Source of the DNA: JBBCJM01 sp037190175
Lineage (GTDB): Bacteria > Pseudomonadota > Alphaproteobacteria > Rhodobacterales > Rhodobacteraceae
Direction: 5' to 3'
Length of the DNA: 54,928 bases
NCBI GenBank assembly: GCA_037190175.1
Contig: JBBCJM010000076.1
Span: forward strand, 1-54,928
The position numbers and the translations under genes are program-made. The notes below the pieces were generated by a model. The model saw only the letters and a list, made by a program, of their open reading frames with translations, did no database searches and had not been told where the DNA came from. Shown in pieces: positions 1 through 7,948 of this stretch. The number at the start of each line of letters is the position of its first letter. Positions within the stretch are counted from its first letter, which is position 1.

Positions 1-1357
1 GCGGGTTCGGGCCATCGCCCAGACCCCGCAACGCCATCTGCAGATGCCCCTGCGCCTGCATGGGCCCGCCCATCACTCCGAAGGCCATGACCGGCGCCCC
101 CGACGCCGTGGTGGCAAAGCAGGGGATGATGGTCTGGAACGGCTTCTTGCGGGGGGCGACACGGTTCACATGCCCCGGCTTCAGGCTGAAGCCCGCGCCC
201 CGGTTCTGCAGCGAGATGCCGGTCCCGGGCACCACCACGCCGGAGCCGAAGCACATGAAGTTCGACTGGATGAAGGACACCATCATTCCGTTGCGGTCGC
301 CCGCCGCCAGATAGACCGTGCCGCCCGGACGCGGCGTGCCATGGCCGGGATCTCGCGCCCGCCGGATATCGACCAGCGCCGCCCGTTCCGCCAGATACGC
401 GGGTGAAAGCAGGTCGCTGGCGCGGACCGCCATATGGTCGGGGTCGGTGACATGCTCGGCCGCATCGACCAGGCCGAGCTTCGTCGCCTCGATGGCCAGA
501 TGGGTCGTCTGCGCGCCATCCACGCCGCCGCCGGCCCAGTCGGTGCGATGCAGGACGCCGGCCGCGATCAATGCCGCGACGCCCTGCCCATTCGGGGGGA
601 TCTCGTGCAGCAGGTGATCGCCGAAGCGGGTCGACAGCGTTCCCACCCATTCCGCCCGGTGGTCGGCCAGATCCTCCATCCGCAGATGCCCGCCGCAGGC
701 GGTGGAATGCGCCACCATCCGTTCGGCCAGATCGCCGGTATAGAAGGCGGCTCCCTCGGTCGCGACGATGCGGCGCAGGCTGCGGCCATGATCCGGCAGG
801 GCCACCCGCCGGCCCGCCGCGGGGGCCTGCCCGCCGGCCAGGAACGCTTCGGCAAAGCCGGGCTGGTCGCCAAGCGTGCGTGCGCCGTTCGCCCACAGCC
901 GCGCGATGACCGGGCTGAGCGGAAATCCCTCTTCGGCAAAGCGGATCGCCGGGGCGGCGATCTCGGCCAGCGGCATGATTCCGAACCGGCGCCACAGCGC
1001 GATCCAGCCCGAGACCGCGCCCGGAACCGTCACCGCGTTCCATCCGCGCCGGGGCATTTCCTCAAGGCCGGCGAACAGCGCGGGCTCCCATGCGGCGGGC
1101 GAACGGCCCGAGGCGTTCAGGCCATGCAGCGCCGTGCCGTCCCACAGGATCGCATAGGCGTCGGAGCCGATGCCGCAGCCGGTGGGTTCCACCACCGTCA
1201 GCGCCATGGCCGCGGCAACCGCCGCATCGACCGCATTGCCGCCGCGGACCAGCATGGCCATCCCGGCCTGCGCGGCCAGCGGCTGCGAGGTGGCGATGGC
1301 GCTGTCGCCCATGACCGGCTGCCGGGTGGAGGCATAGGGAAGCGAGACATCGAGCAT
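1..1357 (-). CDS. Gamma-glutamyltransferase family protein (partial, 3' end off the left edge)
   Basis: Read on the minus strand from an ATG at 1357, preceded by a GGAAGGA-like ribosome site; the frame stays open for about 452 codons to the window edge, so the C-terminus is missing. The protein follows the Ntn-hydrolase gamma-glutamyltranspeptidase fold: an N-terminal stretch with AMALTVVEPTGCGIGSDA, then the small-subunit start with GGTVYLAAGDRNG near 311-330, where the Thr is the expected autocatalytic nucleophile, then QSNFMCFGSGV and a late GVMGGPMQAQGH segment. The absence of an obvious signal peptide and the FGSGV version of the motif recall the YwrD-like subgroup rather than periplasmic Ggt. 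Family members cleave gamma-glutamyl amides. It lies 18 bases downstream of the amidohydrolase gene and is probably co-transcribed with it. The substrate is unknown. Confidence 0.9.
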   Translation of the reverse strand, partial: MLDVSLPYASTRQPVMGDSAIATSQPLAAQAGMAMLVRGGNAVDAAVAAAMALTVVEPTGCGIGSDAYAILWDGTALHGLNASGRSPAAWEPALFAGLEEMPRRGWNAVTVPGAVSGWIALWRRFGIMPLAEIAAPAIRFAEEGFPLSPVIARLWANGARTLGDQPGFAEAFLAGGQAPAAGRRVALPDHGRSLRRIVATEGAAFYTGDLAERMVAHSTACGGHLRMEDLADHRAEWVGTLSTRFGDHLLHEIPPNGQGVAALIAAGVLHRTDWAGGGVDGAQTTHLAIEATKLGLVDAAEHVTDPDHMAVRASDLLSPAYLAERAALVDIRRARDPGHGTPRPGGTVYLAAGDRNGMMVSFIQSNFMCFGSGVVVPGTGISLQNRGAGFSLKPGHVNRVAPRKKPFQTIIPCFATTASGAPVMAFGVMGGPMQAQGHLQMALRGLGDGPNP

Positions 1358-1375
1358 CCGGAGATCCTTCCGGGT

Positions 1376-2725
1376 TCAAGTGCGGGCAACGAAGCGCCCC
1401 GATCCGGGCTGCGAGAGGATCTCCTGCCCATCCCAGGCCAGCATACCGCGCCGGACGGTCGCCGCGACCCCGACCGAGAAGACCTCGCCGTCATAGGGGC
1501 TCCAGTTCAGCCCGTCGCGGGTGCGCGAGGCATCGAATGCCGTCGGCGCGCGCCGCAGCAGGACCAGATCGGCATCCGCGCCAACCGCGATCGCGCCCTT
1601 GCGCGGCCACAGGCCGAAGAACCGCGCCGGCTTTTCCGACATGAAGCCGACCAGATCGCGAACGGCGCGCGCGGCATCGCTGCGCCTTTCCGCGTCGGTA
1701 TAGAAGGACGGGCCCAGCGTCTCCAGCCCGGGGATCCCGGCGCCCGCGTTGAAAATCGAGGGAACGAGCTTGTTGTCGATGGGCCAGCTCGAATGGTCCG
1801 ACGAGATGAAGGCCACCCGCCCGGCATCGCAGTCCCGCCACAGCGCCTCGATCAGCCCCGTCCGGATCGGGGGCGAGACCTTCATCCGCGCGCCCAGCCG
1901 GCCGATGTCGCGCGCATTGTCGAAATGCAGGTAGTGGACGCAGAGTTCGCCGGTGGCGCGAACGCCGCGCGCGGCCTGTTCGGCCACCATCTCGAACCCG
2001 CGCGGGGTCGACAGATGCACGATATGGACATGCGCCCCGGTGGCCGCCCCCAGTTCCAGGAACTGCGCCGTGGCCAGAAGTTCCGCCACCACCGGGCGCG
2101 AGGGCTCATGAAACTCGGGCGCGATCCGGCCCGCCGCCGACAGCCGGCGGATCCCGGCCCGCACCATCTCCTGATCCTCGTTGTGCAGCCCGACCGGCAG
2201 GCCGGTGGGAACCGAGGCGATCAGGACGTCATGAATCTCGTCGACGGGAATGCGGGGAAACCGGACCGGGTGGCTTTCCATCAGCGAAAGCTTGAAGGCG
2301 CAGACGCCCGCCCGGGCGAGCGGCAGCATCTCGGCGGTTCCCTGCCCCGGCGTGACCGTCGCATAAAGCGCCACGTCGCAATGCGAGCCGGTCTCGATGG
2401 CCGCCACCTTGGCATCGAGCCGCGCCACGGTGTTCAGCGGATCGGGGTTGTCGTAGGGCATATCCACGATGGTGGTGATCCCCCCGGCCAGTGCCGAGCG
2501 GGTGGTATCCGCAAAGCCGTCAAGCCCCCGATAGCTGGTCGCATGGGTCTGGCCGTCGACAAGGCCCGGGATCACCCAGTCCCGGCCCGCGTCGATCTGC
2601 CGCCGGGCCTCGGGTGGAGTGCCATCGCCGATTGCGGCGATCCTCTCGCCGCGCACCGCGACCCAGCCGTCGGCGAGGATGCGGTCCGGCAGGACAAGCT
2701 GCCCCTTCAGCGCCAGATCGAACAT
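1376..2725 (-). CDS. Dihydroorotase/hydantoinase/allantoinase-like cyclic amidohydrolase
   Basis: 449 residues, the usual size for the cyclic amidohydrolase (D-hydantoinase/allantoinase/dihydroorotase) group. An N-terminal beta-sandwich region (LVLPDRILADG) leads into the TIM barrel. Recognisable metal or active-site segments are GLVDGQTHATS (about 55-65), CAFKLSLMES (candidate carboxylated Lys), GLHNEDQE, HVHIVHLSTPRG and FISSDHSSW (Asp). The first metal motif normally reads D-x-H-x-H but here is D-G-Q59-T-H61, so one of the two metal-ligand histidines is Gln, although all the later ligands are present. Members hydrolyse cyclic ureides and amides. It sits between the transporter ATPase and the gamma-glutamyltransferase on the same strand. 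The substrate cannot be named from sequence, and reduced or altered metal chemistry is possible. Confidence 0.88.
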   Translation of the reverse strand: MFDLALKGQLVLPDRILADGWVAVRGERIAAIGDGTPPEARRQIDAGRDWVIPGLVDGQTHATSYRGLDGFADTTRSALAGGITTIVDMPYDNPDPLNTVARLDAKVAAIETGSHCDVALYATVTPGQGTAEMLPLARAGVCAFKLSLMESHPVRFPRIPVDEIHDVLIASVPTGLPVGLHNEDQEMVRAGIRRLSAAGRIAPEFHEPSRPVVAELLATAQFLELGAATGAHVHIVHLSTPRGFEMVAEQAARGVRATGELCVHYLHFDNARDIGRLGARMKVSPPIRTGLIEALWRDCDAGRVAFISSDHSSWPIDNKLVPSIFNAGAGIPGLETLGPSFYTDAERRSDAARAVRDLVGFMSEKPARFFGLWPRKGAIAVGADADLVLLRRAPTAFDASRTRDGLNWSPYDGEVFSVGVAATVRRGMLAWDGQEILSQPGSGRFVART

Positions 2726-2779
2726 GTCCCGGATTCCTTCCTGTGCACTTCCATGAAGCGATGACGTCCGCTTTGGCGA

Positions 2780-3532
2780 TCACGCCGTCCGCCTGTGCGC
2801 GCCGACATGGCTGAGAAAATTGCGCAGCCGGGGATCGGCCGGCGCCCCGAAGACTTCGGCCGGAGCGCCCTGTTCGAGGATCCGGCCGTGGTCGAAGAAG
2901 ACGACACGATGCGCGAGGTTGCGGGCAAAGCCCATCTCGTGGGTGACCACGATCATGGTGGTGCCCGCCTCGGCCAGCCACTGCATCACGCGCAACACCT
3001 CGCCCACCAGTTCGGGGTCGAGCGCCGAGGTCGGCTCGTCGAACAGCATCACCTTCGGCTGCATCGCAAGGGCCCGGGCGATGGCGACGCGCTGCTGCTG
3101 GCCGCCGGACAGGTGCATCGGCCGCCTGTGCCGCAGATCCGCCAGGCCGACCTTTTCCAGAACCTCCTCGGCCCGGGCCTGCGCCTCGGCCCGCGGCAGG
3201 CCAAGCGCGTGGCGCGGCCCCTCCATGCAGTTCTGCAGCGCGGTCAGGTGCGGAAACAGGTTGAAGTTCTGGAACACCATGCCGATCCCGCGCCGCCAGG
3301 CGCGCAGTTCCGCGGCGGTGGCGGAGCGTGCCTGACCGATCGTCCTGCCGTGGATGCTCACCGAACCGGCATCGGGCACCACCTGGTAGTTCACGCATTT
3401 CAGCAGCGTGCTCTTGCCCGAGCCGGACGGGCCGATCAGCGCGACGGTCTGGCCGCGCGGCACATCCAGGTCCACCCGGTCCAGCGCGAGATGATCGCCG
3501 AACCGTTTCGTCACGCCCTGGATCCCGATCAT
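2780..3532 (-). CDS. Polar amino acid ABC transporter, ATP-binding protein
   Basis: 250 residues, typical of the GlnQ/HisP/ArtP ATPases. Walker A is GPSGSGKST (about 34-42), the signature is LSGGQQQRVAIARAL, Walker B is VMLFDEPTSALD, and the switch histidine is in VTHEMGFARN, the variant typical of amino acid importers. It starts at an ATG that overlaps the stop of the upstream aminotransferase gene by four bases, implying translational coupling. The matching permeases and binding protein lie at 5593-7796 on the same strand, separated from this gene by an inverted gene. It is therefore inferred, from proximity and family match, to power that importer. Confidence 0.93.
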   Translation of the reverse strand: MIGIQGVTKRFGDHLALDRVDLDVPRGQTVALIGPSGSGKSTLLKCVNYQVVPDAGSVSIHGRTIGQARSATAAELRAWRRGIGMVFQNFNLFPHLTALQNCMEGPRHALGLPRAEAQARAEEVLEKVGLADLRHRRPMHLSGGQQQRVAIARALAMQPKVMLFDEPTSALDPELVGEVLRVMQWLAEAGTTMIVVTHEMGFARNLAHRVVFFDHGRILEQGAPAEVFGAPADPRLRNFLSHVGAHRRTA

Positions 3533-4716
3533 GCTAGGATCTCCCGCAAGGCCAGGGAAAACCGCTCCACCTCATCCGGGGTGTTCAGATGGCAGAGCGA
3601 GGCGCGCAGGAGACCCTCCTGCGGATCGAGACCCAGAACGCGCATCAGCCGATGCGAATGCATGTTCCCGCTTCGCAGGGTAAGGCCCGCCCGGGCAAGG
3701 CGCCCTGCCCCGTCCTCCGGCGTCAGGCCGGGGAGGCTGAACCCGAAGGTCGGCAGGCCGCCGTCGCCGGGTGTCCGCGGCGGGCCGTGGATCGTTGCGC
3801 CTGCGCCCTCCAGCGCCCGGATCATCGCGTCGGACAGAACCGCCTCCTGCGCGCGGATGCGGGCCATGGCGGAAGAGCCTCCCTCGGCCAGATCCTCCAC
3901 ATAGGCCAGCGCCGCGGCCATGCCGGCCATGTTCTCGAAGGCCGGGGTGCCGCGTTCGAACACCCGCCAGGGCAGGTCCGGATCGCCCCCCGCCAGCCGG
4001 ACGAGCCGGTCCAGTCTTTCGGCGCGGTTCCAGATGAAGGCCGCATGGGGGCCGAAGATCTTGTGCCCCGAACAGATCACGTGATCCGCCCCGGTGCGGG
4101 TCACGTCGATGACGTCATGCGGCGCCAGGTGCACGCAATCGAACACCGTCGCCGCCCCGACCGCCCGGGCCGCGGCGGCGACCGCGCCGATATCGACCCG
4201 CGCGCCGGTGGCGTTGCTGGCGGCCGTGCAGGCGACAAGGCAAACGCGCTCGTCCAGAAGCGGCAGCAGGTCGGCGGTGTCGAGCGTGCCGTCGGGCCGC
4301 GCCTTCCACCACAGGATCTCGGCGCCGGTGGCGCGAAGCGACAGCCAGGGGTCGAGGTTTGCCAGATGGTCGATCTCGCTCAGGACGATGCGCGGGCGGC
4401 CCAGATCCATCCCGACCAGTTCCGCCAGCCGGGCGAACAATGCCGTCGCATTCGGCCCGAGGGCGATCTCTTCCGGCCCCGCCGCATGGACAAAGCCGGC
4501 CACCCGCCGGCGCGCCTCGGCCAGCATGGTCTCCGTATCCTGCGACAGCCTGCAGGGCGATCCGGGGATCGCATTGCGCAGCACGAGATGATCCCGCATC
4601 GCGTCCAGGGCGGCCCGGCAGATCTGCGTTCCGGCGGCATTGTCAAAGAACACCAGGTCGGGATGGGCGGCATGGGCCGGGAACTTCCCGCGCAGCTGTT
4701 CGACCGGAAGGATCAT
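3529..4716 (-). CDS. Aminotransferase class V, cysteine-desulfurase-like (VC1184-type)
   Basis: 395 residues, a fold-type I PLP enzyme. The N-terminus has FFDNAAGTQICRAALDAM, the PLP-contact region reads CTAASNATGARVDIG and DCVHLAPHDVID, and the Schiff-base lysine lies in ICSGHKIFGPHAAF. The nearest remembered family is the cysteine-desulfurase-like VC1184 group, which has uncertain function. The C-terminal segment that in SufS carries the sulfur-accepting Cys (RTGHHC-like) reads LRSGNMHSHRLM here, with no Cys, so true cysteine desulfurase activity is unlikely. It could act as an aminotransferase, epimerase or lyase on the amino acid imported by this locus. Its stop overlaps the ATPase start (ATGA), and it diverges from the uronate-dehydrogenase-like gene. 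Confidence 0.85.
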   Translation of the reverse strand: MILPVEQLRGKFPAHAAHPDLVFFDNAAGTQICRAALDAMRDHLVLRNAIPGSPCRLSQDTETMLAEARRRVAGFVHAAGPEEIALGPNATALFARLAELVGMDLGRPRIVLSEIDHLANLDPWLSLRATGAEILWWKARPDGTLDTADLLPLLDERVCLVACTAASNATGARVDIGAVAAAARAVGAATVFDCVHLAPHDVIDVTRTGADHVICSGHKIFGPHAAFIWNRAERLDRLVRLAGGDPDLPWRVFERGTPAFENMAGMAAALAYVEDLAEGGSSAMARIRAQEAVLSDAMIRALEGAGATIHGPPRTPGDGGLPTFGFSLPGLTPEDGAGRLARAGLTLRSGNMHSHRLMRVLGLDPQEGLLRASLCHLNTPDEVERFSLALREILA

Positions 4717-4736
4717 TTCTCTTCACTGCCATGCTG

Positions 4737-4747
4737 TAACATATTAC
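4737..4747. promoter_or_regulatory. Candidate operator, TAACATATTAC (copy 1)
   Basis: The 62-base gap between the divergent aminotransferase and uronate-dehydrogenase genes is the only AT-rich stretch nearby. It contains TAACATATTAC, with GTAA and TTAC as inverted arms around CATA (4736-4747), followed by ATTACTAG (4743-4750). Both words recur in the divergent gap around 8789-8815. Being a binding site for the FCD regulator at 10885 is inference. Confidence 0.4.
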
Positions 4748-4778
4748 TAGGATATTCATAACGCGGCGAGAGGGTCAA

Positions 4779-5582
4779 ATGAAGAAAGTGCTGATCACCG
4801 GGGCAGCCGGCAAACTGGGCGGGCGGCTCCGCACCGCACTGGCCGACAGCTACGACCTGCGGCTGACGGATATCGTGCCGCTGTCGCCCCAGCGCCCAGG
4901 CGAGGACGTGGTGACCGCGGATCTCGCCGAGCCGGATCAGGTCTTTCCCCTTGCCGCGGGCGTGGAGGCGATCGTGCATTTCGGCGGGATCGGGGTCGAG
5001 GACAGTTTCGAGGCGATCCTTCGCGCGAACATCATCGGCACCCGCAACGTCTATGAGGCCGCGCTGAGGGCCGGGGTCAGGCGGGTGATCTATGCCAGTT
5101 CGATCCACGCCTGCGGCATGTATCCGCGCGGCATAATCCTGGATGCCGAGACGCCGGCCCGGCCGGATTCCTACTATGGCCTGTCCAAGGCCTATGGCGA
5201 GAACATCGCCCGGCTGCACTACGACAAGCACGGCATCGAGGGCGCCTGCCTGCGCATCGGTTCGTGCTTCGATCGGCCGACCGACGAGCGCCATCTGGCG
5301 ACATGGCTCAGCTTCGGCGACATGGCGCGGCTGGTCCGCGCCTGCATCGACGCGCCCTTCCTGGGTTTCGCGACCTTCTTCGGCATGTCGGCGAACACCC
5401 GGTCGTGGTGGAGCAACGCGAAACTGGCCCATGTCGGCTACGTGCCGCAGGACAATGCCGAGGACTATGCCGACGAGGTTCTGGCAAAGGGGCCGGTCGA
5501 TCCGCGCGACCCCGACATCTTCTATCAGGGCGGGTTCTTCGTCAGCCAGAACGGCAGCTTCACGCGCGACCTGCCGGGCTGA
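4779..5582 (+). CDS. udh: Uronate dehydrogenase-like NAD-dependent SDR
   Basis: 267 residues, matching the length of bacterial uronate dehydrogenases, which oxidise D-glucuronate or D-galacturonate to the aldaro-lactone with NAD. It has the extended-SDR start VLITGAAGKLGGRL (NAD-binding GxxGxxG), ADLAEPDQV, IVHFGGIGVED, the catalytic Ser in ASSIHACG, and Tyr-Lys in YYGLSKAYGE. The segments GTRNVYEAA, CLRIGSCFDRPTDER and SANTRSWWSNAKL agree closely with remembered Agrobacterium Udh. It is transcribed opposite to its neighbours, inside what would otherwise be one ABC-transporter operon, and ends 10 bases from the convergent permease gene. The assignment as a uronate dehydrogenase is fairly firm at family level, while the real substrate here may differ. 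Confidence 0.8.
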   Translation: MKKVLITGAAGKLGGRLRTALADSYDLRLTDIVPLSPQRPGEDVVTADLAEPDQVFPLAAGVEAIVHFGGIGVEDSFEAILRANIIGTRNVYEAALRAGVRRVIYASSIHACGMYPRGIILDAETPARPDSYYGLSKAYGENIARLHYDKHGIEGACLRIGSCFDRPTDERHLATWLSFGDMARLVRACIDAPFLGFATFFGMSANTRSWWSNAKLAHVGYVPQDNAEDYADEVLAKGPVDPRDPDIFYQGGFFVSQNGSFTRDLPG

Positions 5583-5592
5583 CCCCGAGGGT

Positions 5593-6246
5593 TCAGCGCC
5601 TCGACCGGCGCGCCAGCCGCCCTTCGGCCCAGTACTGCACCCCGGCCAGGACGGCATTGATCGCCAGATAGAACACCGCGGCCACCGTCAGGAACTCCAA
5701 CGCGCGATAGGTCTGCGCAATCAGCGCATAGGCGGTGCCCGAAAGCTCGTTCACGGCGACGAGGCTGGCCACCGAAGTCGCCTTCACGATCATGATCGCG
5801 CGCGAGATATAGAGCGGAATGATGCTGGGCACGGCCTGCGGCAGGATGACCAGAAGGAACTGGTGATGGAACCGCAGCCCCAGCGCCTGCGCCGCCTGCC
5901 ATTGCCCGCGCGGCACCGCCTGAAGCGCACCGCGGAAATCCTCGGACATGAAGGCCACGGTGGACAGGACGAGGCCCAGCAGCGCGGCCACGATCGGCGC
6001 AAGATAGAAGCCGAAGCGCGGCAGGCCGTAGTAGGAGAAATACAGGATCACCAGCACCGGCGCCGCCCGGGTCAGGTTGACGAAGACGGCCAGCGGCACG
6101 CGCAGCACGCGCGGCCCGAATTCGCGCAGCACCGCGACAAGCAGCGCCAGCGGCGTGCTGAGGATCACGGTCGCCGCCGACAGGAACAACGTCGCCACCG
6201 CCGCCCGCCAGATTTCCGGCATATGGGCCAGCACGATCTCGCTCAT
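5593..6246 (-). CDS. Polar amino acid ABC transporter permease (second)
   Basis: 217 residues, the standard size of HisM/GlnP-type inner-membrane permeases. Several hydrophobic helices are visible (residues about 16-40, 55-75, 80-105, 180-205). The cytoplasmic EAA-like loop is QAAQALGLRFHHQFLLVILPQAV, the contact site for the ATPase. Its start ATG overlaps the stop of the partner permease by four bases. It probably pairs with that permease as a heterodimer, fed by the binding protein at 6915 and energised by the ATPase at 2780. Confidence 0.93.
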   Translation of the reverse strand: MSEIVLAHMPEIWRAAVATLFLSAATVILSTPLALLVAVLREFGPRVLRVPLAVFVNLTRAAPVLVILYFSYYGLPRFGFYLAPIVAALLGLVLSTVAFMSEDFRGALQAVPRGQWQAAQALGLRFHHQFLLVILPQAVPSIIPLYISRAIMIVKATSVASLVAVNELSGTAYALIAQTYRALEFLTVAAVFYLAINAVLAGVQYWAEGRLARRSRR

Positions 6247-6905
6247 CGCACCAGCTTCCGACGGCGTTCGCGCCTTTCAAGGATGGTCTGCAGCGCGACG
6301 AGAACACCGTCCAGCGTCAGATAGACCAGGCTTGCCACGATCAGCACCTCGAAAGGGCGGTTGGTGCTCTGCACCATCTGGTTGGCGTTGCCCATCAGTT
6401 CCGGCAGGGCGATGGTCGCGGCCAGGGCAGAGCTCTTCACCACCTCGGTCGCATAGCCGATGTAGGACGGCAGGGCGGCGGGCAGCGCCTGGGGCAGGAT
6501 GATGCGGAAGAAGGACCGCACCGGCGGCAGGCCCAGCGCGTCGATCGCCTGCTGCTGGCCCGGATCGATGCCGATCAGGCCCGAGCGGATGGCCTCGGCG
6601 AAGTAGAAGACGATGTAGACGGTCAGCCCGACGCAGCTCGCGGTGAAGGAATCGATGGGCAGGCCGAACTGCGGAAGGACGAAATAGGCGGCGAACAGGA
6701 AGATCAGCGGCGGCAGGCCGCGGGCCACCACGCTGACGACCGCCAGAGGCGTCGACAGCAGGCGCCAGGGACTTCGCAGGCCGATCGCCGCCAGCAGGGC
6801 CAGCGGGGTGGCGATCAGGATGACCGCCACCGACAACTGGATCGTGACGACCGCCCCCTTCAGAAGGAAGGGGGTGATCTCCACCATGATCTTCCAGTCA
6901 AGCAA
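6243..6905 (-). CDS. Polar amino acid ABC transporter permease (first)
   Basis: 220 residues with the layout of the amino acid ABC permease family: hydrophobic segments starting around residues 13, 50, 85 and 185, and an EAA loop QQAIDALGLPPVRSFFRIILPQALP. The ATG at 6905 is used here; a second in-frame ATG six codons later is an alternative. It follows the binding-protein gene by 9 bases and overlaps the next permease by 4. This is the usual binding protein-permease-permease order, with the ATPase displaced to the other side of an inverted gene. Confidence 0.93.
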   Translation of the reverse strand: MLDWKIMVEITPFLLKGAVVTIQLSVAVILIATPLALLAAIGLRSPWRLLSTPLAVVSVVARGLPPLIFLFAAYFVLPQFGLPIDSFTASCVGLTVYIVFYFAEAIRSGLIGIDPGQQQAIDALGLPPVRSFFRIILPQALPAALPSYIGYATEVVKSSALAATIALPELMGNANQMVQSTNRPFEVLIVASLVYLTLDGVLVALQTILERRERRRKLVR

Positions 6906-6914
6906 GCGCCGGCC

Positions 6915-7796
6915 TCAGTATCCAAGGATGCCAAGCAGCAGTACATGCTGGTCGGTGCCGGTATATTCGTTTTCGAATGCCGAAAGCGTGCCGTCGACGC
7001 GGTAGTTCGTCAGAAGAAGGTTCACCGCGCTCAGCAGGTCGGGCGAGTTCTTGTTGACGCACAGGCTTTGCACCCCGACGTTCAGCGCCGGCCCGATCAT
7101 CGTCAGCCGGTCGGCCTCGCCCGACTTCTCGATCAGCGTCTGCGCGGAGACCACATCCACCGAAAAGACATCGGCCTGCTTGTTCAGCACGGCGCGGATC
7201 GCCTCGGGCTTGCCCGGCATGTCCAGCGTGCTGCCCGGGTTCACCAGTTCCTTGGTGGTGTTGTATTCGTTCTCGCCCTTCACGCCGGCCAGCCGCTTGC
7301 CCGCGACGTCGTCCCACGAGGTGATGCCGCTGTCCTTCAGAACGATGCCGACGGTGGCGCTGACATTGACCGGGCGGGTCAGGAAGAAGTCCTTCGAGCG
7401 AAGCCGGTCCGGGTTCCACGACGCGCCCTCGCAGGCGATGTCGAAGCGGTTCGCGGCAAGTCCGGGCAGGATGCCGGGCCAGTCCATGCGGACGAACTCG
7501 ACCTCAAGGCCCAGATCGCCTGCGATCTTTCGGAACAGCTTGATGCGCGAGCCGTCGAACTCGCCCGAGGTGGTGGTGAAGGAGCCGGGCGGGGTCTGGG
7601 CGGTGATCCCGACGGTCAGCGTCCCGGGCCTGACCAGATTGGCCATCGGCCAGGGACTGGGCACCGCGATCGTCTGCTTCTGGTCGGCCAGGCCGTCCAG
7701 GAACGACTCCTGCGCCAAGGTGGCCGGCGCCGCGCCCAGGACAGCGATCGCCGCCCCCACCATCAGCGCCCTCATTCCTTTCGAGTTCAGAATCAT
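6915..7796 (-). CDS. Amino acid ABC transporter substrate-binding protein (family 3)
   Basis: 293 residues. An N-terminal Sec signal peptide (hydrophobic run about residues 8-26, likely cleavage after ATLA) precedes a family 3 periplasmic binding domain: LTVGITAQTPPGSF, GSRIKLFRKIAGDLGLEVEFVRMDW, LPGLAANRFDIACEG and KDFFLTRPV. The ATG at 7796 has GGAG eight bases upstream, which supports this start over the Met at codon 8. It binds the ligand in the periplasm for the two permeases immediately downstream. Ligand type cannot be read from the sequence; the neighbouring enzymes suggest a substituted or conjugated amino acid. Confidence 0.92.
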   Translation of the reverse strand: MILNSKGMRALMVGAAIAVLGAAPATLAQESFLDGLADQKQTIAVPSPWPMANLVRPGTLTVGITAQTPPGSFTTTSGEFDGSRIKLFRKIAGDLGLEVEFVRMDWPGILPGLAANRFDIACEGASWNPDRLRSKDFFLTRPVNVSATVGIVLKDSGITSWDDVAGKRLAGVKGENEYNTTKELVNPGSTLDMPGKPEAIRAVLNKQADVFSVDVVSAQTLIEKSGEADRLTMIGPALNVGVQSLCVNKNSPDLLSAVNLLLTNYRVDGTLSAFENEYTGTDQHVLLLGILGY

Positions 7797-7860
7797 TGTT
7801 TTGCTCCGTTCCCTGTTGGTCTTCGTTGGTAGATTATTCTGACATTCCTCTAGGACAACA

Positions 7861-7867
7861 GTAATAT
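7861..7867. promoter_or_regulatory. Promoter gap of the binding-protein gene with an ATATTAC word
   Basis: The 152-base gap 7797-7948 between the aldolase and binding-protein genes (both minus strand) contains GTAATAT at 7861-7867. This is ATATTAC on the minus strand, the core shared with the candidate operators near 4740 and 8810. It lies about 65 bases upstream of the binding-protein start. A role as an operator half-site is a weak inference from a seven-base match. Confidence 0.25.
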
Positions 7868-7948
7868 CTCAGATTCGAGCGCAGCCAGACCGTCGCGCCT
7901 CGCGTTTGCCCAAACATGCATCATCGGCGCCTTGCCACCCGGCGGGAG

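Noticed and set aside
434..2764. Long plus-strand open frame (776 codons) opposite the gamma-glutamyltransferase and amidohydrolase genes
   Set aside because: Arg/Gly/His-rich antisense shadow with no domain; the minus strand carries two clear enzymes with ribosome sites.
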